Assembly (NCBI GenBank): GCA_002255315.1
Contig: NCBD01000009.1
Location: 6,263 to 19,038, forward strand
Source of the DNA: Actinobacteria bacterium 21-64-8
GTDB lineage: Bacteria; Actinomycetota; Acidimicrobiia; Acidimicrobiales; RAAP-2
Length of the DNA: 12,776 nt
Reading direction: 5' to 3'
Positions within the stretch are counted from its first letter, which is position 1. Each line of letters begins with the position of its first letter. The position numbers and the translations under genes were made by a program. Shown piece after piece: positions 1 to 5,517 of the stretch. The notes beneath the pieces are model-generated. The model did not search any database, was not told where the DNA came from, and saw only the letters and a program-made list of their open reading frames with translations.

Positions 1-620
1 CGCGTAATACCCGTTTGACCCGCCAGCGTGGAGTTGTACCCGTACTCGAGACCCGCCGATCCTGCGCCACTCGCGTTGGTGCCGCCCAAGAGCGAAGTCG
101 CCAGTGTGCCGTCGGGATACGTACGAACTGACGAGGCCTGCACGACAATGCCGGGAAAGTACATCGAGGCGACCTTGCGCCCGTCGGTTAAATCGAGCTG
201 GCCATTGAGTACCACGTATCCACTTTTTTTCGACAAGAGCGCGACGAGCTTCGTGTCGGGGACCTTGATCAGCGGTGACAGCGCGGCGGCCTCCTTCACG
301 GGATTTGTTATCTGGAAGTCGTCCGCGATAACGAGCGAGGTGGGACGCGAGACCGCCAATATCTGGCCGTGGCGGTCGTAAATTCCCCCGCGCAGAGCGG
401 TCGTCGTCAAGTCAACGCGGACTTGGTCGACGGAGAGTTTCGCGTAGTGCGCGTGGTCCACAATTTGGAGGAAAAAGAGACGAACTCCGAGCGCGCAAAA
501 TCCAATCGCGAACAGCGCGCGCAATAGTCGTATGCGGCGTTGGCCCGGTGCGCCCGATGGCGGCGTGCGCAGTGGGCGAGTACGAGTTCGTGCGTGCGTC
601 GAGGTGTAGTGCGCGCTCAC
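1..620 (-). CDS. ftsI: FtsI/PbpB, septal peptidoglycan transpeptidase (PBP2b class), N-terminal part
   Basis: Partial gene: 206 N-terminal residues, running off the left edge. FtsI is the septum-specific class B penicillin-binding protein that cross-links peptidoglycan at division. The translation shows a basic cytoplasmic tail (about 1-33), one membrane anchor (about 34-54, ending FFLQIVD) and the start of the PBP dimerisation domain with the family motif GGIYDRHGQILAVS (about 78-91). A later stretch, YPDGTLATSLLGGTN, is also typical. The SxxK transpeptidase motifs lie outside the window. The GTG start at 620 overlaps the ftsL stop in a GTGA junction, which decides the start and implies translational coupling. 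The position directly after ftsL is the usual one in dcw clusters. The identification rests on motif and context; only the functional domain is unseen. Confidence 0.93.
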   Translation of the reverse strand, partial: MSAHYTSTHARTRTRPLRTPPSGAPGQRRIRLLRALFAIGFCALGVRLFFLQIVDHAHYAKLSVDQVRVDLTTTALRGGIYDRHGQILAVSRPTSLVIADDFQITNPVKEAAALSPLIKVPDTKLVALLSKKSGYVVLNGQLDLTDGRKVASMYFPGIVVQASSVRTYPDGTLATSLLGGTNASGAGSAGLEYGYNSTLAGQTGIT

Positions 621-1054
621 CGACTCGTCCTTGACGTCGCCGGTGCGTACCCGTTGAACTTCGGCAGCGGCAGGGGCTTATCAAGTGACGTGGTGGGGAT
701 CTGGGTAATCGACACCGGATCGACCAGGTGTAGAGCGCCCGCTTTGGTCGCAATCTGGCTCGGTGCCGCGAGGTTCGTCAACGATCCCACCTGTACGGCG
801 TAGTTGGACTGCTCCTGGACGAGTTCACTTTGGAGGGTGTGAATTTCAATTTGGCGATTCGCGACCCACATACTGCCGGCGAGTGAAATGGCCATCGCGA
901 CGGCCAGGGTCACCACGGCGCGGCGCGAACTCGAGCTCGAACGCCACCGCTGGCGTTCTTCGACGGGTGCGCGCACCGGGCGCGGGCGGGTCGTGGCAAT
1001 GGGCCGTCGACCTCGACGCGTATCGACGCGACGGGGAAAACTGATAACGCTCAC
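617..1054 (-). CDS. ftsL: FtsL-like divisome membrane protein
   Basis: 145-residue bitopic membrane protein. FtsL forms the FtsQLB divisome subcomplex that helps activate the septal synthase. The N-terminal 45 residues are strongly basic and cytoplasmic. One hydrophobic helix spans about 46-64 (AVVTLAVAMAISLAG). It is followed by a Gln/Glu/Leu-rich coiled-coil segment at about 66-98 and a short tail with the usual APSQIATKAGALHLVDP pattern, recalling the D-P-x-x-I-x-x-x-A-x-x-L-G-M-x-x-P ending of FtsL/FtsB proteins. The GTG start at 1054 overlaps the rsmH stop, and its own TGA overlaps the ftsI start, both as GTGA. Sequence conservation in this family is weak, so the name depends on topology plus position between rsmH and ftsI. 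That position is the standard one for ftsL. Confidence 0.88.
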   Translation of the reverse strand: MSVISFPRRVDTRRGRRPIATTRPRPVRAPVEERQRWRSSSSSRRAVVTLAVAMAISLAGSMWVANRQIEIHTLQSELVQEQSNYAVQVGSLTNLAAPSQIATKAGALHLVDPVSITQIPTTSLDKPLPLPKFNGYAPATSRTSR

Positions 1055-1992
1055 GGCGCGACCTTTCGAGCACTTCGCAGCCGTGCCGAGCGCGCCCGTG
1101 GGTTGTGGGCGACCTCGTCAGAACTGGCTAGACGGGCACTGGCTTTGGCGACGACGACTCGCGGCGTCGCGCCGCAGACGCACTCGAGGGTCGGCGGACA
1201 CGTGCAGCCACCTTTTGCCTGGTCAGCCAGGTAAGCTTTAACGGCGCGATCCTCGCCTGAGTGGTACGAAATCACCGCGAGCACTCCCCCGACGCTCAGT
1301 TCGTCGAGCGCCGACGCGAGTCCGAGCGCGAGTTGGCCCTCTTCGTCGTTCACCGCAATTCGCAGCGCCTGATACACCCGCGTCGCCACGTGACCGCGCC
1401 GTCGGGCGGCCATGGGCACCGCGCGCTCGACGGCCGAGGTGAGCTCGTACGTAGTCCGGGGCTGGGTCTCAATGAGGGACTTCGCAATCGCGTTCGCGAA
1501 ACGGGCTTCGCCACTCGCGCGAAGAATACGAACCAACTCGTGTTGGTTCACGCTCGCCAGAAACTCCGCGGCCGTCACGCCCACGCTCGGATCCATCCGC
1601 ATATCGAGGGGAGCGTCAGCGCGAAAAGAGAATCCTCGCTCGCCTTCGTCGAATTGGTGCGACGAGACCCCCAGGTCCATCAAGACGCCCACCAGTGGCG
1701 CGGTGCCGACGAAGGCGTCGTGTTCGCGCACGACGTCACCCAACTGCGCAAACGTGCCTGCGACCACGAGCGCGCGGTCGCCAAAGCGAGCGAGGGCTAT
1801 GCGCGCCGCGTCGCGCGCGTCAGGGTCGCGGTCGATGCCGAGCAGGCGAAGTTGCGGCGCAGCCTCGAGCAGGGCCGAGGCGTGGCCGCCGCCGCCCACC
1901 GTGGCGTCCACCAGCACGCCAACGGTCTGGTCGGCAAAGAGCGCCACGATCTCGTTGAGGAGAACTGGTACGTGAAAGAGGTCTTGGGCCAT
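1051..1992 (-). CDS. rsmH: RsmH (MraW), 16S rRNA m4C1402 methyltransferase
   Basis: 313 residues, normal family length. RsmH uses S-adenosylmethionine to N4-methylate C1402 in the decoding region of 16S rRNA. The SAM-binding motif is DATVGGGGHASALLE (29-43), followed by GIDRDPDA (52-59). The family block GVLMDLGVSSHQFDEGERGF lies at 102-121, with PLDMRMDP at 128-135. Near the end are RIAVNDE (211-217), ISYHSGEDRAVK (241-252; usually ISFHSLEDR), a CTCPP...CVC pair of cysteine motifs and NPRARSARLR (297-306). The ATG at 1992 is preceded by GAAAGG six bases upstream and gives a protein starting at the usual HVPVLL block. The frame stays open for a further 61 codons, but that extension shows no family similarity and overlaps mraZ. 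It lies 110 bp downstream of mraZ and is GTGA-coupled to ftsL. Confidence 0.97.
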   Translation of the reverse strand: MAQDLFHVPVLLNEIVALFADQTVGVLVDATVGGGGHASALLEAAPQLRLLGIDRDPDARDAARIALARFGDRALVVAGTFAQLGDVVREHDAFVGTAPLVGVLMDLGVSSHQFDEGERGFSFRADAPLDMRMDPSVGVTAAEFLASVNQHELVRILRASGEARFANAIAKSLIETQPRTTYELTSAVERAVPMAARRRGHVATRVYQALRIAVNDEEGQLALGLASALDELSVGGVLAVISYHSGEDRAVKAYLADQAKGGCTCPPTLECVCGATPRVVVAKASARLASSDEVAHNPRARSARLRSARKVAP

Positions 1993-2012
1993 CCGCAGCC
2001 TTTCAATCGCGT

Positions 2013-2051
2013 CGACGTGGGAGAGGGCGGAGGAGGTATCCCCACACGTCG
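2013..2051 (-). other. Inverted repeat in the mraZ-rsmH spacer
   Basis: Arms CGACGTG (2013-2019) and CACGTCG (2045-2051) are perfect 7-bp complements, extendable by a GGG/CCC pairing across a small bulge. The intervening bases, read on the coding strand, are pyrimidine-rich and include CCTCCTCC, complementary to a Shine-Dalgarno sequence. The spacer between mraZ and rsmH (1993-2102) otherwise contains only the rsmH ribosome binding site. It could be an mRNA fold affecting rsmH expression or a chance pairing. There is no T tract, so a terminator inside this essential cluster is unlikely. Confidence 0.3.
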
Positions 2052-2102
2052 AAACGATTGCCAGGCTGCGCGTGGTCCGCGGCCGATACTGCTGGACTCC
2101 TT

Positions 2103-2525
2103 TCACTCGAGGTCGCCTCGTCGGAACATCTCTTCGGCGCTGTTGACTTGTTCGTGATAGATCGATGGATCCCACAGTTCGACATGGTCAATGGCCCCCA
2201 CCACCAATACGTCGCCCGTGAGGCGTCCGTACTCGCGAATCGCGGCCGGCAACGCAAAACGGCCCTGACGGTCGAACTCCACGTCGGACGAGTTTGCCGA
2301 CCAGTAACGCACCTGTTGACGTTCCCGTCCGCCTCCGACGCGCGCTTGTTGGAGACGTTCGTCCATCTGGCGCGCAAATTCTCCCGGCGTCCACAGCGCG
2401 ACGCAACCTTCCGTGTTCGGACTGAGGTGCCCCCCACGTTCGAACTCGGGGCGAAATTTGGCGGGCAGGATGAGTCGACCCTTGAGGTCCAGCGTGTGCT
2501 GAAACTGACCGACGAAGCCAAGCAT
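2103..2525 (-). CDS. mraZ: MraZ, transcriptional regulator of the dcw cluster
   Basis: 140 residues, typical length. MraZ is a ring-forming DNA-binding protein with two SpoVT/AbrB-like half-domains that represses its own dcw operon by binding tandem repeats upstream of mraZ. Both signature half-sites are clear: TLDLKGRLILPAKFR (11-25) and FDRQGRFALPAAIREY (84-99), preceded by the usual FVGQFQH opening. The ATG at 2525 has an excellent ribosome binding site, AGGAGGG, five bases upstream. The gene heads the cluster mraZ, rsmH, ftsL, ftsI. Its probable operator lies 18-67 bp upstream of the start codon (separate entry), so autoregulation is expected. Nothing in the protein is unusual. Confidence 0.97.
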   Translation of the reverse strand: MLGFVGQFQHTLDLKGRLILPAKFRPEFERGGHLSPNTEGCVALWTPGEFARQMDERLQQARVGGGRERQQVRYWSANSSDVEFDRQGRFALPAAIREYGRLTGDVLVVGAIDHVELWDPSIYHEQVNSAEEMFRRGDLE

Positions 2526-2542
2526 GCGCGCCCTCCTGTGAG

Positions 2543-2592
2543 TTCACCACTTTCCCCCACTTCGTGACACATTACACCACCCTCCTCCACTT
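2543..2592 (-). promoter_or_regulatory. MraZ operator: five phased 10-bp repeats upstream of mraZ
   Basis: Read on the mraZ strand, five consecutive 10-mers fill the segment: AAGTGGAGGA, GGGTGGTGTA, ATGTGTCACG, AAGTGGGGGA and AAGTGGTGAA. Four share GTGG at the same position in the repeat, with centres exactly 10 or 20 bp apart. The third is degenerate. MraZ boxes in other bacteria are short TGGG/GTGG repeats spaced 10 bp apart just upstream of mraZ, matching the ring-shaped protein contacting one face of the DNA. The array ends 17 bp before the mraZ start codon. Binding by this MraZ is inferred from family knowledge; the repeats are seen directly. Confidence 0.85.
2569..2574 (-). promoter_or_regulatory. 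Candidate -10 element inside the MraZ operator
   Basis: TAATGT on the mraZ strand fits the actinobacterial TANNNT -10 pattern and straddles the second and third operator repeats. It would place the transcription start around 2560, about 35 bases before the mraZ start codon. No convincing -35 hexamer is visible at 16-18 bp. This is a weak call by sequence alone, supported only by its position within the operator. Confidence 0.3.
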
Positions 2593-2688
2593 AGCACCAA
2601 AAAGTGGCCTCTAAACGCGTGGGGGTGCCCGGACTCACCTCCCACGGACGTACGAGGTCCCAAGGAATGAGAGTCGGGAGGAGAATGA

Positions 2689-2707
2689 GCGGGGGCGCCA
2701 ACCCCGC
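2689..2707 (-). terminator. Candidate stem-loop after the lipoate-ligase-like gene
   Basis: GCGGGG (2689-2694) and CCCCGC (2702-2707) form a perfect 6-bp GC stem with a 7-base loop. It lies 18 bases past the stop codon of the gene ending at 2725. The following bases on that strand (TCATTCTCC) contain no T run, so this is at best a non-canonical terminator. The rest of the 2593-2724 gap shows no further signal I can support. If the stem does not terminate, the upstream genes could read through into mraZ. Confidence 0.35.
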
Positions 2708-2724
2708 GTTCGAGATGAAACGCG

Positions 2725-3384
2725 TTAAATCAAGAGGCCAAGGCGTCGGAAACGCCACGGCCCACTGCGGTCGCGAAGATCCGTGACGAGCCCTTCAGGA
2801 TCGTCGAGGCCCAGGCTGGTGAGGTGGTGGTGGCGAAGTGCACTTTCGAGCTCAGGTGCGGGGCTCGCCAACTGTGCAATAAGTTCTACCGAGTCACTCG
2901 CGCGCAACACCGTCGAGAGAAACATCCCTTCACGTACTCGCCACTGCGTGACGCCCACCGCCTTCACGTCATCGACGAAGACCTCCCCCGGGCCGCGACC
3001 AGCGAAGCAGGCCACCCGTAGATTCACTTCACCTTCGACGCCGCCGCCGTGCACCGACGTGGGCGAGATTCCACAATCGTTCAACGCTGCCGCCCACCAG
3101 TCACCCGCGAGCATTGACGCGACGCGAACGTCGTCACGCCACCGCGGGTCGTCACGGGGTATCCAAAAGTCAATCCAGAGGTCCTCGGGCGCGAGTGCGA
3201 CGACACCGCCACCGCCGCGGCGTCGACGTAACATGCCGGCGCGGCCCCGTGCACTCAGCACGTCTTCGGATTGATTGCCACCGAGGACCAACAGCGGTGC
3301 GCTCGGGTGCACGACGAACATCGTGGCGTCGCTTAGCTGGCGCAACACCTCGTAGTCGTACAGTTCTTCAATCTCACCACTCAC
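2725..3384 (-). CDS. Lipoate-protein ligase A family (biotin/lipoate ligase fold) protein
   Basis: 219 residues. Family members attach lipoate or octanoate to lipoyl domains of oxo-acid dehydrogenases and the glycine cleavage system. The translation shows LLVLGGNQSEDVL (31-43), the ligase motif RRRGGGGVV (54-62; classic form RRxSGGGAV) and DLWIDFWIPRDDPRWRDDV (68-86), a pattern I associate with an actinobacterial subfamily. VKAVGVTQWRVREGMFLSTVL carries the lysine (K141) at the place of the catalytic lysine of LplA, normally K-x-x-G-x-x-x. I chose the GTG start at 3384 because it overlaps the HNH stop as GTGA, like other junctions here. An ATG at 3411 is a possible alternative, adding nine residues. 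The motif Ser is Gly and the usual YHD is missing, so the substrate is uncertain. Confidence 0.8.
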   Translation of the reverse strand: MSGEIEELYDYEVLRQLSDATMFVVHPSAPLLVLGGNQSEDVLSARGRAGMLRRRRGGGGVVALAPEDLWIDFWIPRDDPRWRDDVRVASMLAGDWWAAALNDCGISPTSVHGGGVEGEVNLRVACFAGRGPGEVFVDDVKAVGVTQWRVREGMFLSTVLRASDSVELIAQLASPAPELESALRHHHLTSLGLDDPEGLVTDLRDRSGPWRFRRLGLLI

Positions 3385-3887
3385 GACGCGCGCGGCAGGT
3401 ACGGCGCCCATAACGGGTCGGGGTCGGGAAGGTGGCGCCAGCGCCACCACGGACCGTCGGGCACACGAGGCTCAAAATGCATCCGCCAACCAATCTCTTC
3501 GAGTAGTCGGTCGCCCTTTTGCATGTTGTGATGTCGACAGGCGGCGACGACGTTCGTCCACTCGTGACGGCCGCCGCGCGAACGCGGCACGACGTGGTCG
3601 ATGGTGTCGGCGTGCTCGAGACAGTACGCACAACGGTAACTATCACGCAGCAGTAGTGCCCGGCGCGTGAGCGGTGGCGTGCGCACCTTGGCGGGCAACT
3701 TGACCATGTCGTGCAGGCGAACGATCGCGGGAATCTCGACGGTCATCGACGACGACCGGCACACGACCGGCTCGTCGGGAACGACGATGGGCTCTACCCG
3801 CCCCGCCAGCATCAAGACAACGGCACGACGCTCACTAACGAGTTGTAAGGGCTCAAAGGTGGCGTTGAGCAGTAGGACGCGACCCAT
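3381..3887 (-). CDS. HNH endonuclease family protein (actinobacterial housekeeping type)
   Basis: 168 residues. The N-terminal region (1-80) has the pattern VLLLNATFEPLQLVSERRAVVLMLAGR common to a widespread actinobacterial HNH group. The nuclease core follows: R-C-A-Y-C (85-89), TIDHVVPRSRGGRHEWTNVV (95-114) with the catalytic-type Asp-His pair D97-H98 and Asn112, then AACRHHNMQKGDR (115-127). The second metal-binding pair, usually CxxC, reads C117-x-x-H120. The ATG at 3887 lies 9 bases after the stop of the 84-residue gene and has only a weak AGG upstream. The TGA overlaps the next start as GTGA. HNH proteins of this kind are not part of a restriction system here: no methylase is adjacent. 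The cellular role is unknown; a DNA-processing function is inferred from the fold. Confidence 0.9.
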   Translation of the reverse strand: MGRVLLLNATFEPLQLVSERRAVVLMLAGRVEPIVVPDEPVVCRSSSMTVEIPAIVRLHDMVKLPAKVRTPPLTRRALLLRDSYRCAYCLEHADTIDHVVPRSRGGRHEWTNVVAACRHHNMQKGDRLLEEIGWRMHFEPRVPDGPWWRWRHLPDPDPLWAPYLPRAS

Positions 3888-3896
3888 GGAGAAAAC

Positions 3897-4151
3897 CTAC
3901 TTCCCGACCCGTTGTCGTACGGACCAACGTGCGGCGGCGACCATGTCGCGCGGCGCCGGTGACACCAACTCGTCGCCAAAGGCGGTCTTCGTTCGAAAGG
4001 CCCAGTACGAACGGTCGGGAATTGGGAGAAACGGAGCGCGACGCCACCAGAACCGTCTGCGAAGTCGCCACCCAGCGCGCAACACGACGAGTGCGTCGGC
4101 GGGATGCGCGACGAAGTGGGCGACTAGTGCGCGGCGCGCGGCGAGGTTCAC
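3897..4151 (-). CDS. Small basic hypothetical protein, 84 residues
   Basis: I do not recognise a named family. The protein is 84 residues, rich in Arg, Trp and Ala, with no signal peptide or clear membrane helix. The middle reads WRLRRRFWWRRAPFLPIPD (28-46), followed by RSYWAFRTKTAFGDE (47-61), which looks like a conserved core rather than random translation. It is supported as a real gene by its GTG start at 4151, which overlaps the ROK stop as GTGA, and by its stop only 9 bases before the HNH start. This packing makes it the middle member of a coupled run. The run of basic and aromatic residues could suit nucleic acid or membrane-surface contact, but that is speculation. The TAG stop is at 3897-3899. 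Confidence 0.75.
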   Translation of the reverse strand: MNLAARRALVAHFVAHPADALVVLRAGWRLRRRFWWRRAPFLPIPDRSYWAFRTKTAFGDELVSPAPRDMVAAARWSVRQRVGK

Positions 4152-5023
4152 GCGCCGACCCCCCAGCCCACGAGTGCCGCCCCGAGTAACGGTCCTTCGT
4201 CAGTCAGTGCCGACGGCTCGATGCGTAGATCGCTGGTGTACGACATCTGAGCCACTCGTCGCGCCGACTTCGACGCCTCATCAAAGAAGTCCGATCCAAA
4301 ACCCAACGCGACGGACCCAGCCACGTAGCAGCGTTCGAGGTCGAGCAATGAACAAACGTTGCCAATCGCCTGGCCAACCAAGGCGCCCGTACGTTGACGT
4401 GTGGCGAGGTCGGCGTGAGCGGCGGGGCGACCGGTGAACACCCCAATGGCGCGCCCCGAGGCTTCGGCCTCTAAGCACCCCAGCGCGCCACAGCCGCACA
4501 GCGCGCCGCCGGGGACGACCGTGAGGTGTCCAACGTGGCCAGCGTTACCCGAGTTGCCGTCGAGGAGTCGACCATTCAAGACAATGCCGCCACCCACACC
4601 CGACGACACCACCATCGAGAGATACGACGAGTCACCGCGCGCACCCCCAAAGGCACCCTCCGCGAGAGCTAGCGCGCGCGCGTCACCTTCAACACGCACG
4701 GGTAGTTCGAAACAACGCTCGAGTTTGGCGCGCAGAGGAAAGTCGCGCCACTGCGAGATATTGAGTGGCGAGACGTACTCACCCGACGCGCGCATGGGGC
4801 CCGCACACGCCACGCCGAGCGTCGCTACGGCGTAATCGCGTGTCACGAGACGTGCCTGGGCTACGAGGGCCTCGAACAGATGCGCCGGATGTTCGGCGAC
4901 GTGCACGCGCGCGCGTCGGACGAGCTGTCCGGGCGCGACGACAACCGCTACGTCAATCTTGGTGGCGCCGATATCGATTGCCAAGCAGAGGGAGTCGTCG
5001 GGCGCTCCCTTCGCGAGATTCAT
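4148..5023 (-). CDS. ROK-family sugar kinase-like protein
   Basis: 291 residues, kinase-type length with no N-terminal winged helix, so not a ROK repressor. ROK kinases phosphorylate glucose, ManNAc and related sugars with ATP. The phosphate loop is DIGATK (17-22), and SGVGGGIVLNGRLLDGNSG (141-159) is the second nucleotide loop. The zinc module GHLTVVPGGALCGCGALGCLE (165-185) retains H166 and the CxCGxxGCxE cysteines. The catalytic Asp is D114 in VEGDARALALAEG, where most kinases have ENDANAAALAE, so the sugar-contact Asn is Gly113. The ExGH motif reads GHVGH (162-166), with His replacing Glu; I recall a similar change in E. coli NanK. The ATG at 5023 overlaps the DUF3040 stop as ATGA. Activity is likely but the substrate is open. 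Confidence 0.88.
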   Translation of the reverse strand: MNLAKGAPDDSLCLAIDIGATKIDVAVVVAPGQLVRRARVHVAEHPAHLFEALVAQARLVTRDYAVATLGVACAGPMRASGEYVSPLNISQWRDFPLRAKLERCFELPVRVEGDARALALAEGAFGGARGDSSYLSMVVSSGVGGGIVLNGRLLDGNSGNAGHVGHLTVVPGGALCGCGALGCLEAEASGRAIGVFTGRPAAHADLATRQRTGALVGQAIGNVCSLLDLERCYVAGSVALGFGSDFFDEASKSARRVAQMSYTSDLRIEPSALTDEGPLLGAALVGWGVGA

Positions 5024-5406
5024 TCTGGCTTGTGGCGATGACGCGACAACCAGTCGCGAAGTGAGGTCGTGCGCGGACCGTACGTGGCCCGCGAATCGTC
5101 CCCTTGGTTCGAACGAGTGATGTCCTGCCAGGACGCGCGTCCAAGAAGTCGCGCGTTTCGCTCGACCACGACGGCCGACACGAACATCATCGCGACGCCC
5201 ACGAGGCCCAAGAGCACTGAGTGCGAGAAGCAAAGAATCAAAATCAGTAGTCCCATAACGAAGCCGGCGATACCCCAGCGCACGCGGCGCCCCCCGTGCG
5301 AGTAGACATTGGTTTCGCGCACGTTCTTTACGAAGCGAGGATCCTGTTTCGAGAGAGACTCTTCGAGTTCGGCCAGAATGCGCTGTTCGTGCTCTGACAG
5401 CGGCAT
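5020..5406 (-). CDS. DUF3040 membrane protein
   Basis: 128 residues. DUF3040 proteins are short actinobacterial membrane proteins of unknown function; one lies near mraZ in mycobacteria, so the location here fits. The opening MPLSEHEQRILAELEESLSK followed by DPRFVKNV is the family signature. Two hydrophobic helices follow, about 44-61 (WGIAGFVMGLLILILCF) and 64-82 (VLLGLVGVAMMFVSAVVV), forming a likely hairpin. The C-terminal tail is polar and basic. The ATG at 5406 has GAGAGGAG five bases upstream, a strong ribosome binding site. The stop overlaps the ROK start as ATGA, so this gene probably leads the five-gene run ending at 2725. A divergent phosphatase gene begins 111 bp away. Confidence 0.93.
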   Translation of the reverse strand: MPLSEHEQRILAELEESLSKQDPRFVKNVRETNVYSHGGRRVRWGIAGFVMGLLILILCFSHSVLLGLVGVAMMFVSAVVVERNARLLGRASWQDITRSNQGDDSRATYGPRTTSLRDWLSRHRHKPE

Positions 5407-5517
5407 GGCAACTCCTCTCAATCCCGTTGGGCACACTTTACTGGTGGGGATTCCTGACGACGACGTCACCCCCGATTCGGTACGAGTAGAACGAAGAGAA
5501 TCTTCAGAAAGGTCCAC
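5407..5517. promoter_or_regulatory. Divergent intergenic region between the DUF3040 and phosphatase genes
   Basis: This 111-bp gap must contain the minus-strand promoter for the DUF3040 run and probably the plus-strand promoter for the phosphatase. On the minus strand, TAAAGT (5435-5440) fits TANNNT at a suitable distance, but no good -35 is visible. The same hexamer occurs upstream of the efflux gene. On the plus strand I see no convincing -10. A small inverted repeat, GAAGA-GAA-TCTTC (5493-5505), lies just before the phosphatase ribosome binding site GAAAGG (5507-5512). Confidence 0.4.

Noticed and set aside
1261..2157. 298-codon open frame on the plus strand
   Set aside because: Entirely antisense to rsmH, whose motifs are unmistakable. 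The translation is low-complexity Arg/His-rich with no family resemblance, as expected from GC-rich codon structure.
1993..2175. In-frame 61-codon upstream extension of rsmH
   Set aside because: It overlaps mraZ, lacks similarity to the family, and the ATG at 1992 has a good ribosome binding site right before the conserved HVPVLL block. Some mycobacterial proteins do carry N-terminal extensions, so it is not impossible.
2685..2786. 33-residue plus-strand ORF with a strong GGGAGGAGA ribosome binding site
   Set aside because: It lies antisense to the end of the lipoate-ligase-like gene and has no recognisable features. A purine-rich stretch before ATG is easily found by chance; it would need ribosome profiling.
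3381..3887. HNH gene as part of a restriction or mobile system
   Set aside because: There is no methyltransferase, intron or phage neighbour. Its N-terminal pattern belongs to the common chromosomal actinobacterial group.
3667..4437. 256-codon plus-strand open frame
   Set aside because: Antisense to the HNH, 84-residue and ROK genes. The composition is Arg/Thr/Ser-rich without domains.
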